DNA of 64,000 bases from Comamonas koreensis (GCF_014076495.1 NZ_CP043575.1:3906001-3970000); one strand, 5' to 3'; positions 52,833 through 63,477 are shown, numbered from the stretch's first letter. Notes: generated from the letters alone by a model not told the origin. Translations and numbers: made by a program.

Positions 52833-54365
52833 TCAAGACACGACCAGGTGTTCGGGAGACATATAGCACTGGCGCCATTCTTCGAACGGCACCGTGTCCG
52901 CCGCTTCCATGTCCTTTTGCGCCTTGATCGACTCGGCCGCACGCTGCTGGTACTTGGCCGTCAGCGCATCGCTCCAGGGGCGGGCGAGGGTCTGCTCGCG
53001 GGCCCATTGCGACTGGGCGGCGCCAAAGGCCTTGAACGAGGTGCCAAACTGCCCGCTGACCGCCGCCAGCACCTGGGCCGATGGAGTTTGCTCCGGGTGG
53101 GCCAGCAGATGCTGGGATTGCTGGAGCGCCTGGCTGTAGTCCTGCGTGCCATGGGCCTGGTCCAGCGCCGCCGCAATGGGCTGGCAGGCTTGCAGCACCT
53201 CTTGGGCCCAGTCGGTCAGCAGCACTTCCTGGCCCTGGCGCTGCAGGGTCAGGCCCGGCTCGCGGCCGCGCTCGGCCACCATGTGCTGGTTGTGCTTCAT
53301 CTCGGCGATTTCAGCGGGCGAATCGGGCGGGCTGTCGCTCAGCAGGCAGTGCAGCAAGAAGACATCGAGCAAGCGCATCGTCGGGGCCGAGATGCCCATG
53401 CTGTCAAACGGATTGATGTCCATCAAGCGCACTTCAACATACTCGACGCCGCGCTCGCGCAGCGCATGCAGCGGGCGCTCGCCGCGCTGCACCGTGCGCT
53501 TGGGGCGGATGGTGCCGTAGAACTCGTTTTCGATCTGCAGCAGGCTCGTGCCCAGCTGGTTGTACTCGCCGCCCGGGTTGATCACACCCACTTTTTCATA
53601 GGCTGGATACGGCTGGGTCAAGGCGCCATAGAGCGAATCGGCATAGCCCTTGAGGTCGTTGTAGCTGACGCTGATCGAGGCCTGGGCATCGCTTTGGTAG
53701 CCCAGGCGCCCCATGCGCAGCGAGGTTGCGTGGGGCAGGTGCAGGGCGCCCTGGCCATCACCCAGCGGCTGCAGCTGGTGCGGGCGGCCCTGCACAAAGC
53801 AAGGACAGAGCACGGGCGATGCGCCAAAGAGATAAAGCAGCAAGAAGGCTTCGCGGCGGAAATTGCGGATCAGACCAAAATAGGCCTCGCTGCTCACCCC
53901 TGGCATCGACCAGTTGTAGTGGATGCCCGAGATGGTCTGCATGCGCCGGCCATAGCGGTGGCCCAGGCCCATGCGGTAGATGCTTTTGGAGCGGCCAATG
54001 TGCGAGGTGCCATAGCGCCCCAGCGGAATGGTCTCGTCCGAAGGCAGCGAGCAAGGCATGCTCGAGATCCACAGCCGCTCGTCATTGGCCTGCAGGACCT
54101 GGTAGACGTACTGGTGCACCTCGGAAAGTTCATCGAGGCAGGCCTGCACGCCCTGGTGCACGCCGGTGATGATCTCGATCTGCGACTCGCTGAAATCGGT
54201 AGTGATACTGCTGTGCGTCAGCGCCGAGCCCAAAGCGGCCGGATGCGGCGTCAGGGCCAGCGCACCCTCGTCGTTCACGCGCAGGCCTTCTTTCTCGATG
54301 CCTCGCCCAATGCCCAGCAGGCGCTGGGTGCCAATGGCATCAATGCGTTCTTGGATATGGTTCAT
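52833..54365 (-). CDS. gshA: glutamate-cysteine ligase
   Basis: 510 aa. GIGRGIEKEGLRV near the N terminus, TTDFSESQIEIITGVH, YGTSHIGRSKSIYRMGLGHR, SGIHYNWSMP and EYVEVRLMDINPF are conserved in the proteobacterial GshA group. First step of glutathione synthesis. Glutathione also serves the ggt and blh products encoded in this window. Confidence 0.95.
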   Translation of the reverse strand: MNHIQERIDAIGTQRLLGIGRGIEKEGLRVNDEGALALTPHPAALGSALTHSSITTDFSESQIEIITGVHQGVQACLDELSEVHQYVYQVLQANDERLWISSMPCSLPSDETIPLGRYGTSHIGRSKSIYRMGLGHRYGRRMQTISGIHYNWSMPGVSSEAYFGLIRNFRREAFLLLYLFGASPVLCPCFVQGRPHQLQPLGDGQGALHLPHATSLRMGRLGYQSDAQASISVSYNDLKGYADSLYGALTQPYPAYEKVGVINPGGEYNQLGTSLLQIENEFYGTIRPKRTVQRGERPLHALRERGVEYVEVRLMDINPFDSMGISAPTMRLLDVFLLHCLLSDSPPDSPAEIAEMKHNQHMVAERGREPGLTLQRQGQEVLLTDWAQEVLQACQPIAAALDQAHGTQDYSQALQQSQHLLAHPEQTPSAQVLAAVSGQFGTSFKAFGAAQSQWAREQTLARPWSDALTAKYQQRAAESIKAQKDMEAADTVPFEEWRQCYMSPEHLVVS

Positions 54366-54591
54366 CTGCGTTGTTCTTGTCTAAGCCGGGCTGCACGATA
54401 GCAGGTTGCCCGGCGACTGGCAGAGTATTGCACGCTCAGCCTGACCGGGCTTCGGGATTTAGCCCGATAGCCGCAGCACACCTTGGTAAGAACGTGTAGC
54501 GATCGCCCGCGCTGTTGTTTTCTGTACTGCAATAAAGCCCGGCCCCGGGGCACCGGGGGATCAGACCAACCACCCAACGCGGGCCGGCGCC

Positions 54592-55509
54592 TTAGTGCAG
54601 CTTTTGCTGCGCCTTGCGGATTTCCAGGTCGCCCTGCACAAAACCGTTGTCCGGCACGATATCGCCCCGGCGGTCGGTCAGCTCGGCCCATTGCTGGGCC
54701 AGGTGGGCATCCATCTCGTCCACCGGTACGCTGTCAGCACTCAGGTGCAGCCCGCGCGTCATTGTGATGTGCGCAGCCTCGAAGCTGCCGGCCCCGGCGC
54801 AGACGATGGCCCGCGTCGGCGCGCTCTCGTGCACCAGCGCCAGCATGGCCGGGCTCACCAGCTCGGGCCGCAGTGCGCGCAGCATCTCGGGCGCCAGCAG
54901 GCCATCGGTCATGCGCGTGGCGGCCGTGGGCGCGAGCGCATTCACATGGATGTTGTACTTGGCCCCTTCCAGCGCCAGGGTCTGCATCAGGCCCACCAGC
55001 GCCATCTTGGCGGCGGCATAGTTGCTCTGGCCAAAGTTGCCAAACAGGCCCGATGACGAGGTCGTCACCAGAATGCGGCCGTAGTGGGTCGCCTGCATAA
55101 AGGGCCACACGGCCTTGCAGCAGTGCACGCTGCCCATCAGATGCACTTCCAGCACGGCGCGGAAGTCGTCCATCTCCATCTTGGCAAAGCTCTTGTCGCG
55201 CAAGGTACCGGCATTGTTGACCAGCACATCGACCTGGCCCCAGCGCTCGACCACCTGGGCCACCATGGCCTGCACCGCCGGCCAGTCGGTCACCGAGGCA
55301 TGGCTGGCCATGGCAACGCCGCCCAGCGCCTCGATCTCGCGCACCACCTTCTCGGCCGCTGACGAGTTGCCCTGCCCGTCCACCGCGCCGCCCGGGTCAT
55401 TGACCAGCACCTTGGCCCCGCGCCGGGCCAGCGCCAACGCATGTTCACGCCCCAGCCCGCCGCCGGCCCCCGTCACAATCGCTACCTTGTCGCTGAAATC
55501 CAAACCCAT
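54592..55509 (-). CDS. SDR-family dehydrogenase (MFE-2/3-hydroxyacyl-CoA type)
   Basis: 305 aa. Cofactor motif IVTGAGGGLGREHALALARR, NNAGTLRDKSFAKMEMDDF, catalytic Ser (VTTSSSGLFGNFGQ) and YAAAK. The REHALALARRGAKVLVND pattern and length match the dehydrogenase unit of peroxisomal-type multifunctional enzymes used in beta-oxidation. Substrate inferred only. A GC-rich hairpin with CTTTATT lies beyond its stop (about 54538-54557). Confidence 0.87.
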   Translation of the reverse strand: MGLDFSDKVAIVTGAGGGLGREHALALARRGAKVLVNDPGGAVDGQGNSSAAEKVVREIEALGGVAMASHASVTDWPAVQAMVAQVVERWGQVDVLVNNAGTLRDKSFAKMEMDDFRAVLEVHLMGSVHCCKAVWPFMQATHYGRILVTTSSSGLFGNFGQSNYAAAKMALVGLMQTLALEGAKYNIHVNALAPTAATRMTDGLLAPEMLRALRPELVSPAMLALVHESAPTRAIVCAGAGSFEAAHITMTRGLHLSADSVPVDEMDAHLAQQWAELTDRRGDIVPDNGFVQGDLEIRKAQQKLH

Positions 55510-55879
55510 ACGTTCGCACCTTTACACCATGCGGGCGCTTGTGCCGCCCAATGTTGGAAGAGGCTTGCAGCCCCGGATGCATTCGCACTGTACGTGTTCA
55601 CATTTGCTTTGCGCGCCGCTTGGGCGACAGACGCGGGGGCGACAATGCAGGCCAGCGGCCAGCGGTGCGCTAGGGTTATCCCGAAAATGGCTGAACAACC
55701 ATGTGGATAACTGCGCATCGCGGGCCATTTAACCCGCTAAGCCCATGTTTTTATTAGCCGCGTGTTACATTGCCCGCAATTTCAGCAAAACTGGCCTCAT
55801 CCTTGCTATCCAGCATCAGTGCTTACCACACTTAGCTGGGCAGCTATGGTTTTGATATGGCCTATAGGATCCACACCCC
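55510..55879. other. intergenic region without a gene, DnaA-box-like site
   Basis: 370 bp between a minus-strand SDR and plus-strand ferredoxin. It must hold the two divergent promoters. TGTGGATAA at 55702-55710 is a perfect DnaA-box match; a partial TTATCCC lies at about 55676. No structured RNA or open frame of note. Confidence 0.5.
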
Positions 55880-56170
55880 ATGCCCATCACCCCCGAGCTC
55901 TACAACGCCCAGATCGACAACGAAGATATCCAGGTCGATGCCTGGGCAGACACGCCGCTGCTGCAGTCGCTGGAAGAAGGCGGTGTGGACTGGCCCAGCT
56001 CCTGCCGCAATGGCACCTGCCGCACCTGTGTGGGTCGATTGAAATCGGGCAGTGTGCACTACGAGATCGAATGGCCCGGGCTCAGCGCCGAGGACAAGGA
56101 AGCGGGCTGCATCCTGCCCTGCGTGGCCTATCCGGATGGCAATGTGGTGCTGATGCGTGGCGAGTATTGA
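55880..56170 (+). CDS. 2Fe-2S ferredoxin (plant type)
   Basis: 96 aa. Cluster cysteines in SSCRNGTCRTCVGRL and the fourth in CILPCVAYPDGN. Acidic overall. Electron carrier; partner oxidoreductase not encoded next to it. Confidence 0.92.
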   Translation: MPITPELYNAQIDNEDIQVDAWADTPLLQSLEEGGVDWPSSCRNGTCRTCVGRLKSGSVHYEIEWPGLSAEDKEAGCILPCVAYPDGNVVLMRGEY

Positions 56171-56302
56171 CCCGCTGCGCCAGTCCCCAGAAGCGCCAAA
56201 GCCGCCCAGCCGGGGAGCAGCTGGTCTAAAATTGGGGTTTTTACTGTCTCACGCGCCGCAGATCTGCGCGCAGACACGACACAAGTTCTTTAAAGGCATT
56301 CC

Positions 56303-57424
56303 ATGAGCAGCCCCCTGACCCCTGCGCCGATCTCTGCGGTGGAGGACATTGTTGCCGAGATGCGCGCTGGCCGCATGGTCGTTCTGGTCGATGAAGCCGA
56401 CCGCGAGAACGAAGGTGATCTGGTGCTGGCCTCCGACCATGTCACACCGGAAGCCATCAACTTCATGGCCAAGTGGGGCCGGGGCCTCATCTGCCTGACC
56501 CTGACCCGCGAGCGCTGCGAGCGCCTGCAGCTGCGCCAGATGACCGCCAACAATGGCGCCCCGCTGTCCACCGCTTTCACCGTCTCGATCGAGGCGGCCG
56601 AAGGCGTGACCACCGGCATCTCTGCCGCAGACCGCGCCCGCACCGTGCAGGCCGCGGTGGCCGCCAATGCCCAGGCCAGCGACCTGGTGCAGCCCGGCCA
56701 TATCTTCCCGCTGCAGGCGGTGGATGGCGGCGTGCTGATGCGCGCGGGTCACACCGAAGCCGGTTGCGACCTGGCGCGCCTGGCGGGCTGCTCGCCCTCT
56801 TCCGTCATCTGCGAAGTGATGAAGGACGACGGTACCATGGCCCGCCTGCCCGATCTGCAGCTGTTCTGCGCCGAGCACGGCATCAAGATCGGCACTATTG
56901 CCGACCTGATCGAATACCGCAGCCGCCACGAATCGCTGGTCGAGCGCATCAGCAGCCGCCCGCTGCAGACGGCGCATGGCGAATTCACCGCCCACCTCTA
57001 CCAGGACCATGCCAGCCACGCGGTGCACATGGCCCTGGTCAAGGGCAGCGTGCAGACGGTCAGCGATGTACCCGTGCGCGTGCACGAGCCGCTGTCGGTG
57101 ATGGACCTGCTCGAGAGCGGCCGCGCGATGCACAGCTGGACCCTGGACGCGAGCCTGGCCTATTTGCAGCAGCAAAACTGCGGCGTGGCCGTGCTGCTCA
57201 ACTGCAATGAAAGCGCCTCCCAGCTGATCCGCCAGTTCGACGGCAAGGCACGCGCTGCGCAAGCGCCCGAGCGCGGCCGCATGGACCTGCGCACCTATGG
57301 CATCGGTGCCCAGATCCTGCGCGACTGTGGCGTGCAGAAGATGCGCCTGCTGGGCGCGCCCCGCCGCCTGCCCAGCATGGCCGGCTACGGGCTTGAGATC
57401 ACCGGATACATCAACAAGGAATAA
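56303..57424 (+). CDS. ribB: 3,4-dihydroxy-2-butanone-4-phosphate synthase with degenerate RibA-like domain
   Basis: 373 aa. The N-terminal 200 residues are RibB ([40 protein letters not shown]). The C-terminal half resembles GTP cyclohydrolase II ([43 protein letters not shown]) but lacks the Cys-rich zinc motif, so it should not be an active cyclohydrolase. This form is usual in betaproteobacteria. Start of ribB-ribH-nusB. Confidence 0.95.
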   Translation: MSSPLTPAPISAVEDIVAEMRAGRMVVLVDEADRENEGDLVLASDHVTPEAINFMAKWGRGLICLTLTRERCERLQLRQMTANNGAPLSTAFTVSIEAAEGVTTGISAADRARTVQAAVAANAQASDLVQPGHIFPLQAVDGGVLMRAGHTEAGCDLARLAGCSPSSVICEVMKDDGTMARLPDLQLFCAEHGIKIGTIADLIEYRSRHESLVERISSRPLQTAHGEFTAHLYQDHASHAVHMALVKGSVQTVSDVPVRVHEPLSVMDLLESGRAMHSWTLDASLAYLQQQNCGVAVLLNCNESASQLIRQFDGKARAAQAPERGRMDLRTYGIGAQILRDCGVQKMRLLGAPRRLPSMAGYGLEITGYINKE

Positions 57425-57429
57425 GCAGC

Positions 57430-57891
57430 ATGTTTGGAGCAGAAAAAGGCAGTGCCATCAACCTGGATGGCAGCGCGCTTGCCATCGGCATTGTGCAGGC
57501 CCGGTTCAACGAAAGCATCACCGACAGCCTGGCCCAGGCCTGCCTGCAGGAGCTGGACGCCATGGGCGTGCAAGCCGAGAACATCCGCCATGTCAAAGTG
57601 CCCGGCGCACTCGAAGTGCCCGTGGCACTGCAGGCCATGGCCGAATCCGAAGAATTCGACGCGCTGATTGCGCTGGGCTGCATCATCCGCGGCGAAACCT
57701 ACCACTTTGAACTGGTGGCCAACGAATCGGGCGCTGGCGTCACCCGCATCGGCCTGGATTTCCAGATCCCCGTGGCCAACGCCATCCTCACCACTGAAAA
57801 CGAAGCCCAGGCCATCGCCCGCCAGATCGACAAGGGGCGCGATGCCGCCATCGTCGCTGTCGAGATGGCCAATCTGCTGAAAACACTATGA
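57430..57891 (+). CDS. ribH: 6,7-dimethyl-8-ribityllumazine synthase
   Basis: 153 aa, five bases after rib[36 protein letters not shown] and [20 protein letters not shown] are the substrate-binding blocks. Penultimate step of riboflavin synthesis; subunits assemble into large shells in this family. Confidence 0.97.
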   Translation: MFGAEKGSAINLDGSALAIGIVQARFNESITDSLAQACLQELDAMGVQAENIRHVKVPGALEVPVALQAMAESEEFDALIALGCIIRGETYHFELVANESGAGVTRIGLDFQIPVANAILTTENEAQAIARQIDKGRDAAIVAVEMANLLKTL

Positions 57892-58424
57892 ACGAAAACG
57901 ACCAGAGCGACTCTTCCTCCAGCCAGCGCCCTCCGCGCCAGGCCCGCAAGGGTCTGACCTCCACCGGCGCGCGCAAGGCCGCCTCCAAGTCCACCCGCAG
58001 CCGCTCGCGTGAGTTCGCGCTGCAGGCGCTCTACCAGTACATCCTGAGCGGCAACAGCGCCACCGAGATCGACCTGTTCACGCGCGATCTGGCGGGCTTT
58101 CACAAGGCCGATGCTGCCCACTACGACGCACTGCTGCACGGATGCATCGAGGCGGCCGAGCAGCTCAATGCGCAGATCCTGCCCCATCTGGACCGCAAGA
58201 TGGAAGAGATCTCGCCCATCGAGCATGCCTGCATGTGGATTGGCGTCTATGAATTCCAGCACTGCCTGGATGTGCCATGGCGCGTGGTCATCAACGAAAG
58301 TATCGAGCTGGCCAAGGAATTTGGCGGCACCGACGGCTACAAGTATGTGAACGCCGTGCTCAACGCGCTGGCCCCAAGCTTGCGCGCCGCCGAAGTGACT
58401 GCTGACCGCAACAACGCGGCCTGA
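57888..58424 (+). CDS. nusB: transcription antitermination factor NusB
   Basis: 178 aa; start overlaps the ribH stop. A basic N-terminal tail (about 40 residues) precedes the fold: [30 protein letters not shown] and [20 protein letters not shown]. Works with NusE in rRNA antitermination. ribH-nusB is a widely conserved pair. Confidence 0.95.
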   Translation: MNENDQSDSSSSQRPPRQARKGLTSTGARKAASKSTRSRSREFALQALYQYILSGNSATEIDLFTRDLAGFHKADAAHYDALLHGCIEAAEQLNAQILPHLDRKMEEISPIEHACMWIGVYEFQHCLDVPWRVVINESIELAKEFGGTDGYKYVNAVLNALAPSLRAAEVTADRNNAA

Positions 58425-58572
58425 TCGCCCTGACCACCGATGCCCATGCCTGCGCGCTGGCATCGGTTTTTCTAAGGGCTTAGCCGCTGCCAGTTATACT
58501 TTTGATAGCACACTCCGTGCTTGCCCATATGCCGCCAACGCTGTGGGAGCCCTCTGATCCAAGCTGAAGACC

Positions 58573-59757
58573 ATGAAAATCGCCACCCGAGCCGAGCGCA
58601 TTGAGCCGTTTTATGTGATGGAGGTCGCCAAGGCCGCCCAGGCACTGGCGGCCCAGGTGGCGGGCAGCGCGGAGCCGATGATCTTCCTGAACATCGGCGA
58701 GCCGGACTTCACCGCACCGCAGCTGGTGCAGCAGGCCGCCGAGCGCGCCATTGGCGAAGGCCGCACGCAGTACACCCCGGCGCTGGGCATCGAGCCCTTG
58801 CGCCAGGCGCTGTCCGACTGGTACAAGCAGCGCTTTGGCATCGATGTGCCGGCGCGCCGCATCGTCATCACCGCCGGCGCATCGGCTGCCTTGCAGCTCG
58901 TGTGCCTGTCGCTGATCGATGCCGGCGACGAGATCCTGATGCCCGACCCCAGCTACCCCTGCAACCGCCACTTTGTCAGCGCAGCAGAAGGCCAGGCGGT
59001 GCTGCTGCCCACGACGGCCGAGGAGCGCTTTCAGCTGAGCGCCGACAAGGTGCAGGCCGCCTGGGGCGACAAGACCCGTGGCGTGCTGCTGGCCTCGCCC
59101 TCCAACCCCACGGGCAGCTCGATTGCGCCGCAGGAGCTGCGCCGCATCCACGAGGTGGTCAAGGCCCGCGACGGCCTGACCATCATCGACGAGATCTACT
59201 TGGGCCTGTCCTATGACGAGGCCTTTGGCCAGACTGCGCTCGCGATCGATGACAACATCATCTCGATCAACAGCTTCAGCAAGTACTTCAACATGACCGG
59301 CTGGCGCCTGGGCTGGGCCGTGGTGCCCGAGGCCCTGGTGCCGGTGATCGAGCGCGTGGCGCAGAACCTGTTCATCTGCGCCAGCACGATTGCGCAACAC
59401 GCAGCGCTGGCCTGTTTTGCGCCCGAGAGCATTGCCGAGTACGAGCGCCGCCGCGCCGAGTTCAAGGCCCGGCGCGATTACTTCATCCCCGCGCTCGAAG
59501 CGCTGGGCCTGCCGGTGCCGGTCGCGCCCGATGGCGCTTTCTACGCCTGGGCCGATTGCACGCAGGCGGCCAAGAAGCTGGGCGTGGAAGGCTCCTGGGA
59601 CTTTGCCTATGCGGTGATGGAGCGGGCCCACCTGGCCATCACGCCGGGGCGCGACTTTGGCAGCCATGACACCGGCCGCTTCGTGCGCTTTTCGACCGCC
59701 AACTCGATGGAGCAGCTGCAAGAGGCCATTGCCCGGCTGCGCAAGCTGCTGGCCTGA
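58573..59757 (+). CDS. PLP-dependent aminotransferase class I
   Basis: 394 aa. NIGEPDFTAPQLVQQAAERA, SNPTGSSI, and PLP lysine in INSFSKYFNMTGWRLGW. Full length for the AspC/AlaC group; the exact amino acid cannot be told from the sequence. Stands alone between nusB and the tol cluster. Confidence 0.92.
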   Translation: MKIATRAERIEPFYVMEVAKAAQALAAQVAGSAEPMIFLNIGEPDFTAPQLVQQAAERAIGEGRTQYTPALGIEPLRQALSDWYKQRFGIDVPARRIVITAGASAALQLVCLSLIDAGDEILMPDPSYPCNRHFVSAAEGQAVLLPTTAEERFQLSADKVQAAWGDKTRGVLLASPSNPTGSSIAPQELRRIHEVVKARDGLTIIDEIYLGLSYDEAFGQTALAIDDNIISINSFSKYFNMTGWRLGWAVVPEALVPVIERVAQNLFICASTIAQHAALACFAPESIAEYERRRAEFKARRDYFIPALEALGLPVPVAPDGAFYAWADCTQAAKKLGVEGSWDFAYAVMERAHLAITPGRDFGSHDTGRFVRFSTANSMEQLQEAIARLRKLLA

Positions 59758-59862
59758 TGATGCAGACCGCTGCGCCTTGCCCACTGCCAGTCGCCCCGCA
59801 AGGGGTGCGGCGCAGCGCCACCTTTCAGCCACGCTATAAAGCCCCTTTGAAAGGCGATAGCC

Positions 59863-60276
59863 ATGGCCTTTGAGTTTCCGATCCGCATGTACTGGGAGGA
59901 CACCGATGCCGGCGGCATCGTGTTCTACGCGAACTACCTCAAGTTCATGGAGCGGGGCCGCACCGAATGGCTGCGCTCACTGGGACTGGAGCAGCAGCGC
60001 CTGCGCGAGCAGGTGGGCGGCATGTTTGTGGTCAGCGAAGCCCATATCAAATATTTACAACCTGCACGTCTGGACGATGAACTCATCGTGACGGCAGCGC
60101 TCCAAGAAGCGGGGCGCGCTTCGATGCAGATCGCGCAGCGCGTGCTCTTAAAACAGAAGCAACCAACAGATACACCTCAACTGCTGTGTGAGGGCACAAT
60201 CCGTATCGGCTGGGTCGATGCCCTCAGCATGCGCCCGGCAAGAATTCCTCAATCCCTGATCCAAACCATCTCATGA
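59863..60276 (+). CDS. ybgC: Tol-Pal system acyl-CoA thioesterase
   Basis: 137 aa hotdog-fold: YWEDTDAGGIVFYANYLKFM with the catalytic Asp, ERGRTEWLRSLGLEQQRLRE next. First gene of ybgC-tolQ-tolR-tolA and overlapping tolQ by four bases. Acts on short acyl-CoAs, possibly in phospholipid turnover at division. Confidence 0.93.
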   Translation: MAFEFPIRMYWEDTDAGGIVFYANYLKFMERGRTEWLRSLGLEQQRLREQVGGMFVVSEAHIKYLQPARLDDELIVTAALQEAGRASMQIAQRVLLKQKQPTDTPQLLCEGTIRIGWVDALSMRPARIPQSLIQTIS

Positions 60277-60971
60277 ATTCCCAAGAAATGTCCATTGCGA
60301 GCCTGGTCTTGCACGCCAGCTGGGTGGTGCAACTCGTGATGCTGATCCTGGTGGCCGCCTCGGTCGCCTGCTGGGCCACGATCCTGCGCAAGGTCGGCAT
60401 GCTCAAAGCCATCAAGAACAAGAATGAGAGCTTCGAGAGCGACTTCTGGTCCGGCTCCAGCCTCAACGAGCTCTACCAGAACGCGATGCACAACGTCAAA
60501 GCCTGCGGCCCGATGGAACGCATCTTTGCCAGCGGCATGCGCGAGTACCAGAAACTGCGCGAGCGCCACATCACCAACCCCGACACCCTGCTCGACGGCA
60601 CCCGCCGCGCGATGCGTGCGAGCTTCCAGCGCGAGATGGACGAGATCGAATCGGGCCTGTCGCTGCTGGGCACCATCGGCTCGGTCTCCCCGTATGTCGG
60701 TCTGTTCGGCACGGTCTGGGGCGTGATGCACGCCTTCACCGGCTTTGCCAGCATGGAACAGATCACCCTGGCCACCGTCGCGCCCGGCATTGCCGAAGCG
60801 CTGGTGGCCACGGCCATGGGCCTGTTCGCGGCGATTCCCGCCGTGACTGCCTACAACCGCTTCTCCAGCGGCATTGACCGCATCGCCAGCCAGCAAGAAA
60901 CCTTCATTGAAGAGTTCTCCAACATCTTGCAGCGCAACCTGGGTGCCCAGCCGCTGCACGCTGCGCACTAA
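60273..60971 (+). CDS. tolQ: Tol-Pal motor protein TolQ
   Basis: 232 aa, three membrane helices: one near the N terminus (VLHASWVVQLVMLILVAASV) and two beyond residue 140 (LLGTIGSVSPYVGLFGTVWG, APGIAEALVATAMGLFAAIP). With TolR it forms a proton-driven motor that energises TolA. Confidence 0.96.
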   Translation: MNSQEMSIASLVLHASWVVQLVMLILVAASVACWATILRKVGMLKAIKNKNESFESDFWSGSSLNELYQNAMHNVKACGPMERIFASGMREYQKLRERHITNPDTLLDGTRRAMRASFQREMDEIESGLSLLGTIGSVSPYVGLFGTVWGVMHAFTGFASMEQITLATVAPGIAEALVATAMGLFAAIPAVTAYNRFSSGIDRIASQQETFIEEFSNILQRNLGAQPLHAAH

Positions 60972-60988
60972 ATACAAAGGAAACAGCC

Positions 60989-61423
<435 letters not shown>

Positions 61424-61434
61424 GAAGAGTGCCC

Positions 61435-62610
61435 ATGTCTCCTCGTCAAGAGCGCGATCAGCTTGCCCCTCCCAAACCTCCGTCACGGACCAAGTCCTGG
61501 ACCGTGGCGGCTGCGGCCCACTTGCTGGTGGTCGTCGCCCTGCTGTGGACCGTGCGCAACCCGCGCGACAGCGACCAGCCCTCGGTCGAAGCCGAGCTGT
61601 GGGCGCCCACCAATGAGCAGGCCGCGCCTGCGCCGCTGACGCCGCCCCCACCTCCCCCGCCCGTGGCACCGCCGCCGCCCGCCCCGGTTCCGCCACCTCC
61701 GCCCCCCGCGCCCGCCCCGGCCGTGACCACGCCCAAGCCCGTGGCGGCCGTGCAGGATGACGACGACCGCGAGTCCGAGATTGCCCTGCGCAAGAAAAAG
61801 GAGCAGGAAGCCAAGCAGCGCGAGCAAAAGGAGCGTGAGCTGGCCCAGCGCAAGGAAGCCGAGCGCAAGAAGCAAGCCGAGCAGGACAAGAAGGATCGCC
61901 TGGAAGAGGAGCGCCAGGAACGCCTGCAAAAGGAAAAGGATGCCCGCGAAAAGGCCGAGAAGGCGGAGAAGGACCGCAAGGAAGCCGACCGCAAGAAGCA
62001 GGCCGAGCAGGACAAGAAGGACCGCCTGCAAAAGGAAAAGGACGCCCGGGAAAAAGCCGAGAAGGACAAGGCCGAGCGCGAGAAGGCCGAGAAAGCCAAG
62101 GCAGAAGCCGACGCCAAGGCCAAGGCCAAGGCCGCTGCAGATGCGAAAGCCAAAGCAGCAGCGGACGCCAAGGCCAAGGCCGCTGCTGACGCCAAAGCCA
62201 AGGCAGCAGCAGATGCCAAGGCCGCCGAAGCCCAGCGCCAGGCCAATATCGCCCGCATGGCCGGTATGGCAGGCGCTGCAGGTGCGGCCGGCAGCAGCCA
62301 GGGTGGCACGCCATCGGGCAGCGCCTCTGGCCAAGGCGGCCCATCGGCCGGCTATGGCGGCAAGGTCGCTGCCAAGGTGCGCCCCAACATCACCTTCCCT
62401 GATGACATCCAGGGCAACCCGCGTGCCGAGCTGGAAGTGCGCGCTGCCCCCGATGGCACCATCGTGGGCGTGCGCGTCACCAAGTCCAGCGGCAACAAGG
62501 CCTGGGACGATGCCGTTGTCCGCGCAATGCACAAGACCGAGACCTTGCCGCGCGACACCGATGGCCGCGTGCCGTCGAGCCTGGTCATTGGCTTCCGCCC
62601 CAAGGACTGA
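61435..62610 (+). CDS. tolA: cell envelope integrity protein TolA
   Basis: 391 aa from MSPRQERDQLAPPKP. An N-terminal membrane helix (WTVAAAAHLLVVVALLWTV), a Pro-rich stretch, a long Lys/Glu/Ala helix (about 105-270, repeating EKAEKDKKEADRKKQAEQDK-like units), and a C-terminal domain (ITFPDDIQGNPRAELEVRAA). It links the inner-membrane motor to the outer membrane. tolB and pal are not next to it in this window. Confidence 0.95.
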   Translation: MSPRQERDQLAPPKPPSRTKSWTVAAAAHLLVVVALLWTVRNPRDSDQPSVEAELWAPTNEQAAPAPLTPPPPPPPVAPPPPAPVPPPPPPAPAPAVTTPKPVAAVQDDDDRESEIALRKKKEQEAKQREQKERELAQRKEAERKKQAEQDKKDRLEEERQERLQKEKDAREKAEKAEKDRKEADRKKQAEQDKKDRLQKEKDAREKAEKDKAEREKAEKAKAEADAKAKAKAAADAKAKAAADAKAKAAADAKAKAAADAKAAEAQRQANIARMAGMAGAAGAAGSSQGGTPSGSASGQGGPSAGYGGKVAAKVRPNITFPDDIQGNPRAELEVRAAPDGTIVGVRVTKSSGNKAWDDAVVRAMHKTETLPRDTDGRVPSSLVIGFRPKD

Positions 62611-62636
62611 AGACCCATCCATCCTCCCAAAAAAAA

Positions 62637-62670
62637 ATGCCCTCGGCCACCTTGGCCGAGGGCATTTGTC
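62637..62670. terminator. intrinsic terminator between convergent genes
   Basis: A perfect 13-bp stem (62637-62649 with 62653-62665), loop CCT, with an A-run on the left and TTGTCTTT on the right. It ends tolA and the facing SDR gene. Confidence 0.92.
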
Positions 62671-62708
62671 TTTGGATGGGCAGCGTGCTGCCACCGCCCT
62701 TGGGGGCG

Positions 62709-63434
62709 TCAGCTCACCATATAGCCGCCATCGACCGGCAGCACCACGCCCGTCATAAAGCTGGCCGCCGGCGTGCAGAGGAACACGGCCGCCTGTGCCA
62801 CATCCTGCGGTGTGCCCCAGCGGGCCAGCGGCGTGCGTGCCAGGATGGGGCCCGAGCGGGCCGGGTCGTCCTGCAGCGCTTGGGTCAGCGGCGTCGCAAT
62901 CCAGCCCGGAGCAATCGCGTTCACCCGAATGCCATCGGCCGCATAGGCAATGGCAAGCGACTTGGTGAGTTGGCCAATGCCACCCTTGCTGGCCGCATAG
63001 CCGGGCACCAGGCCACCACCAAAGAAGGTCAGCATCGATGCGGTGTTGACAATGCAGCCGCGCCGGGCGCGCAGCTTGTCGCGCGTGGCGGTGCAGACCC
63101 GCATGGTGCCGGTCAGGTTCACCTCCAGCACGCGCTGGAAAACCTCCACATCGTGCTCCAGGCCGCGCTTGATGATGCCCGCGCAGTTGAAGACGATGTC
63201 GAGCTCGTCCAGATCGGCGAGCGCCCCATCCAGATCGGCCTGGCGCGTGACATCGGCCTGGCGCACCTCCACCCCAGCATCCAGCGTGCCATCGCCCTCG
63301 CCCAGGCCCAGCGCAATCACGCGCGCGCCCAGCGCTGCCAAATGGTTGGCGATCACGGCGCCAATGCCTTGGGTGGCGCCGGCGACCAGGGCGGTCTTGC
63401 CTGTCAACAGGTCTTTCTGGTAGGTCGTAGTCAT
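62709..63434 (-). CDS. SDR-family oxidoreductase
   Basis: About 241 aa from MTTTYQKDLLTGKTALVAGA. Cofactor loop AGATQGIGAVIANHLA, NCAGIIKRGLEHDVEVFQRV, catalytic Ser-Tyr-Lys in NTASMLTFFGGGLVPGYAAS and KGGIGQLTKSLA. Usual for sugar or hydroxy-acid dehydrogenases; next to a Bug-type binding protein, it may belong to a catabolic cluster that continues to the right. Confidence 0.88.
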   Translation of the reverse strand: MTTTYQKDLLTGKTALVAGATQGIGAVIANHLAALGARVIALGLGEGDGTLDAGVEVRQADVTRQADLDGALADLDELDIVFNCAGIIKRGLEHDVEVFQRVLEVNLTGTMRVCTATRDKLRARRGCIVNTASMLTFFGGGLVPGYAASKGGIGQLTKSLAIAYAADGIRVNAIAPGWIATPLTQALQDDPARSGPILARTPLARWGTPQDVAQAAVFLCTPAASFMTGVVLPVDGGYMVS

Positions 63435-63477
63435 CACTCGCATCTCTCGCATTGCTTGCTTATCGCCCGCTTGGGGC

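Noticed and set aside
55702..55710. Replication origin suggested by a DnaA box
   Set aside because: A single perfect box without a cluster, AT-rich unwinding region or dnaA/dnaN genes.
56171..56302. FMN riboswitch before ribB
   Set aside because: The gap is only 132 bp and lacks the conserved multi-stem FMN element.
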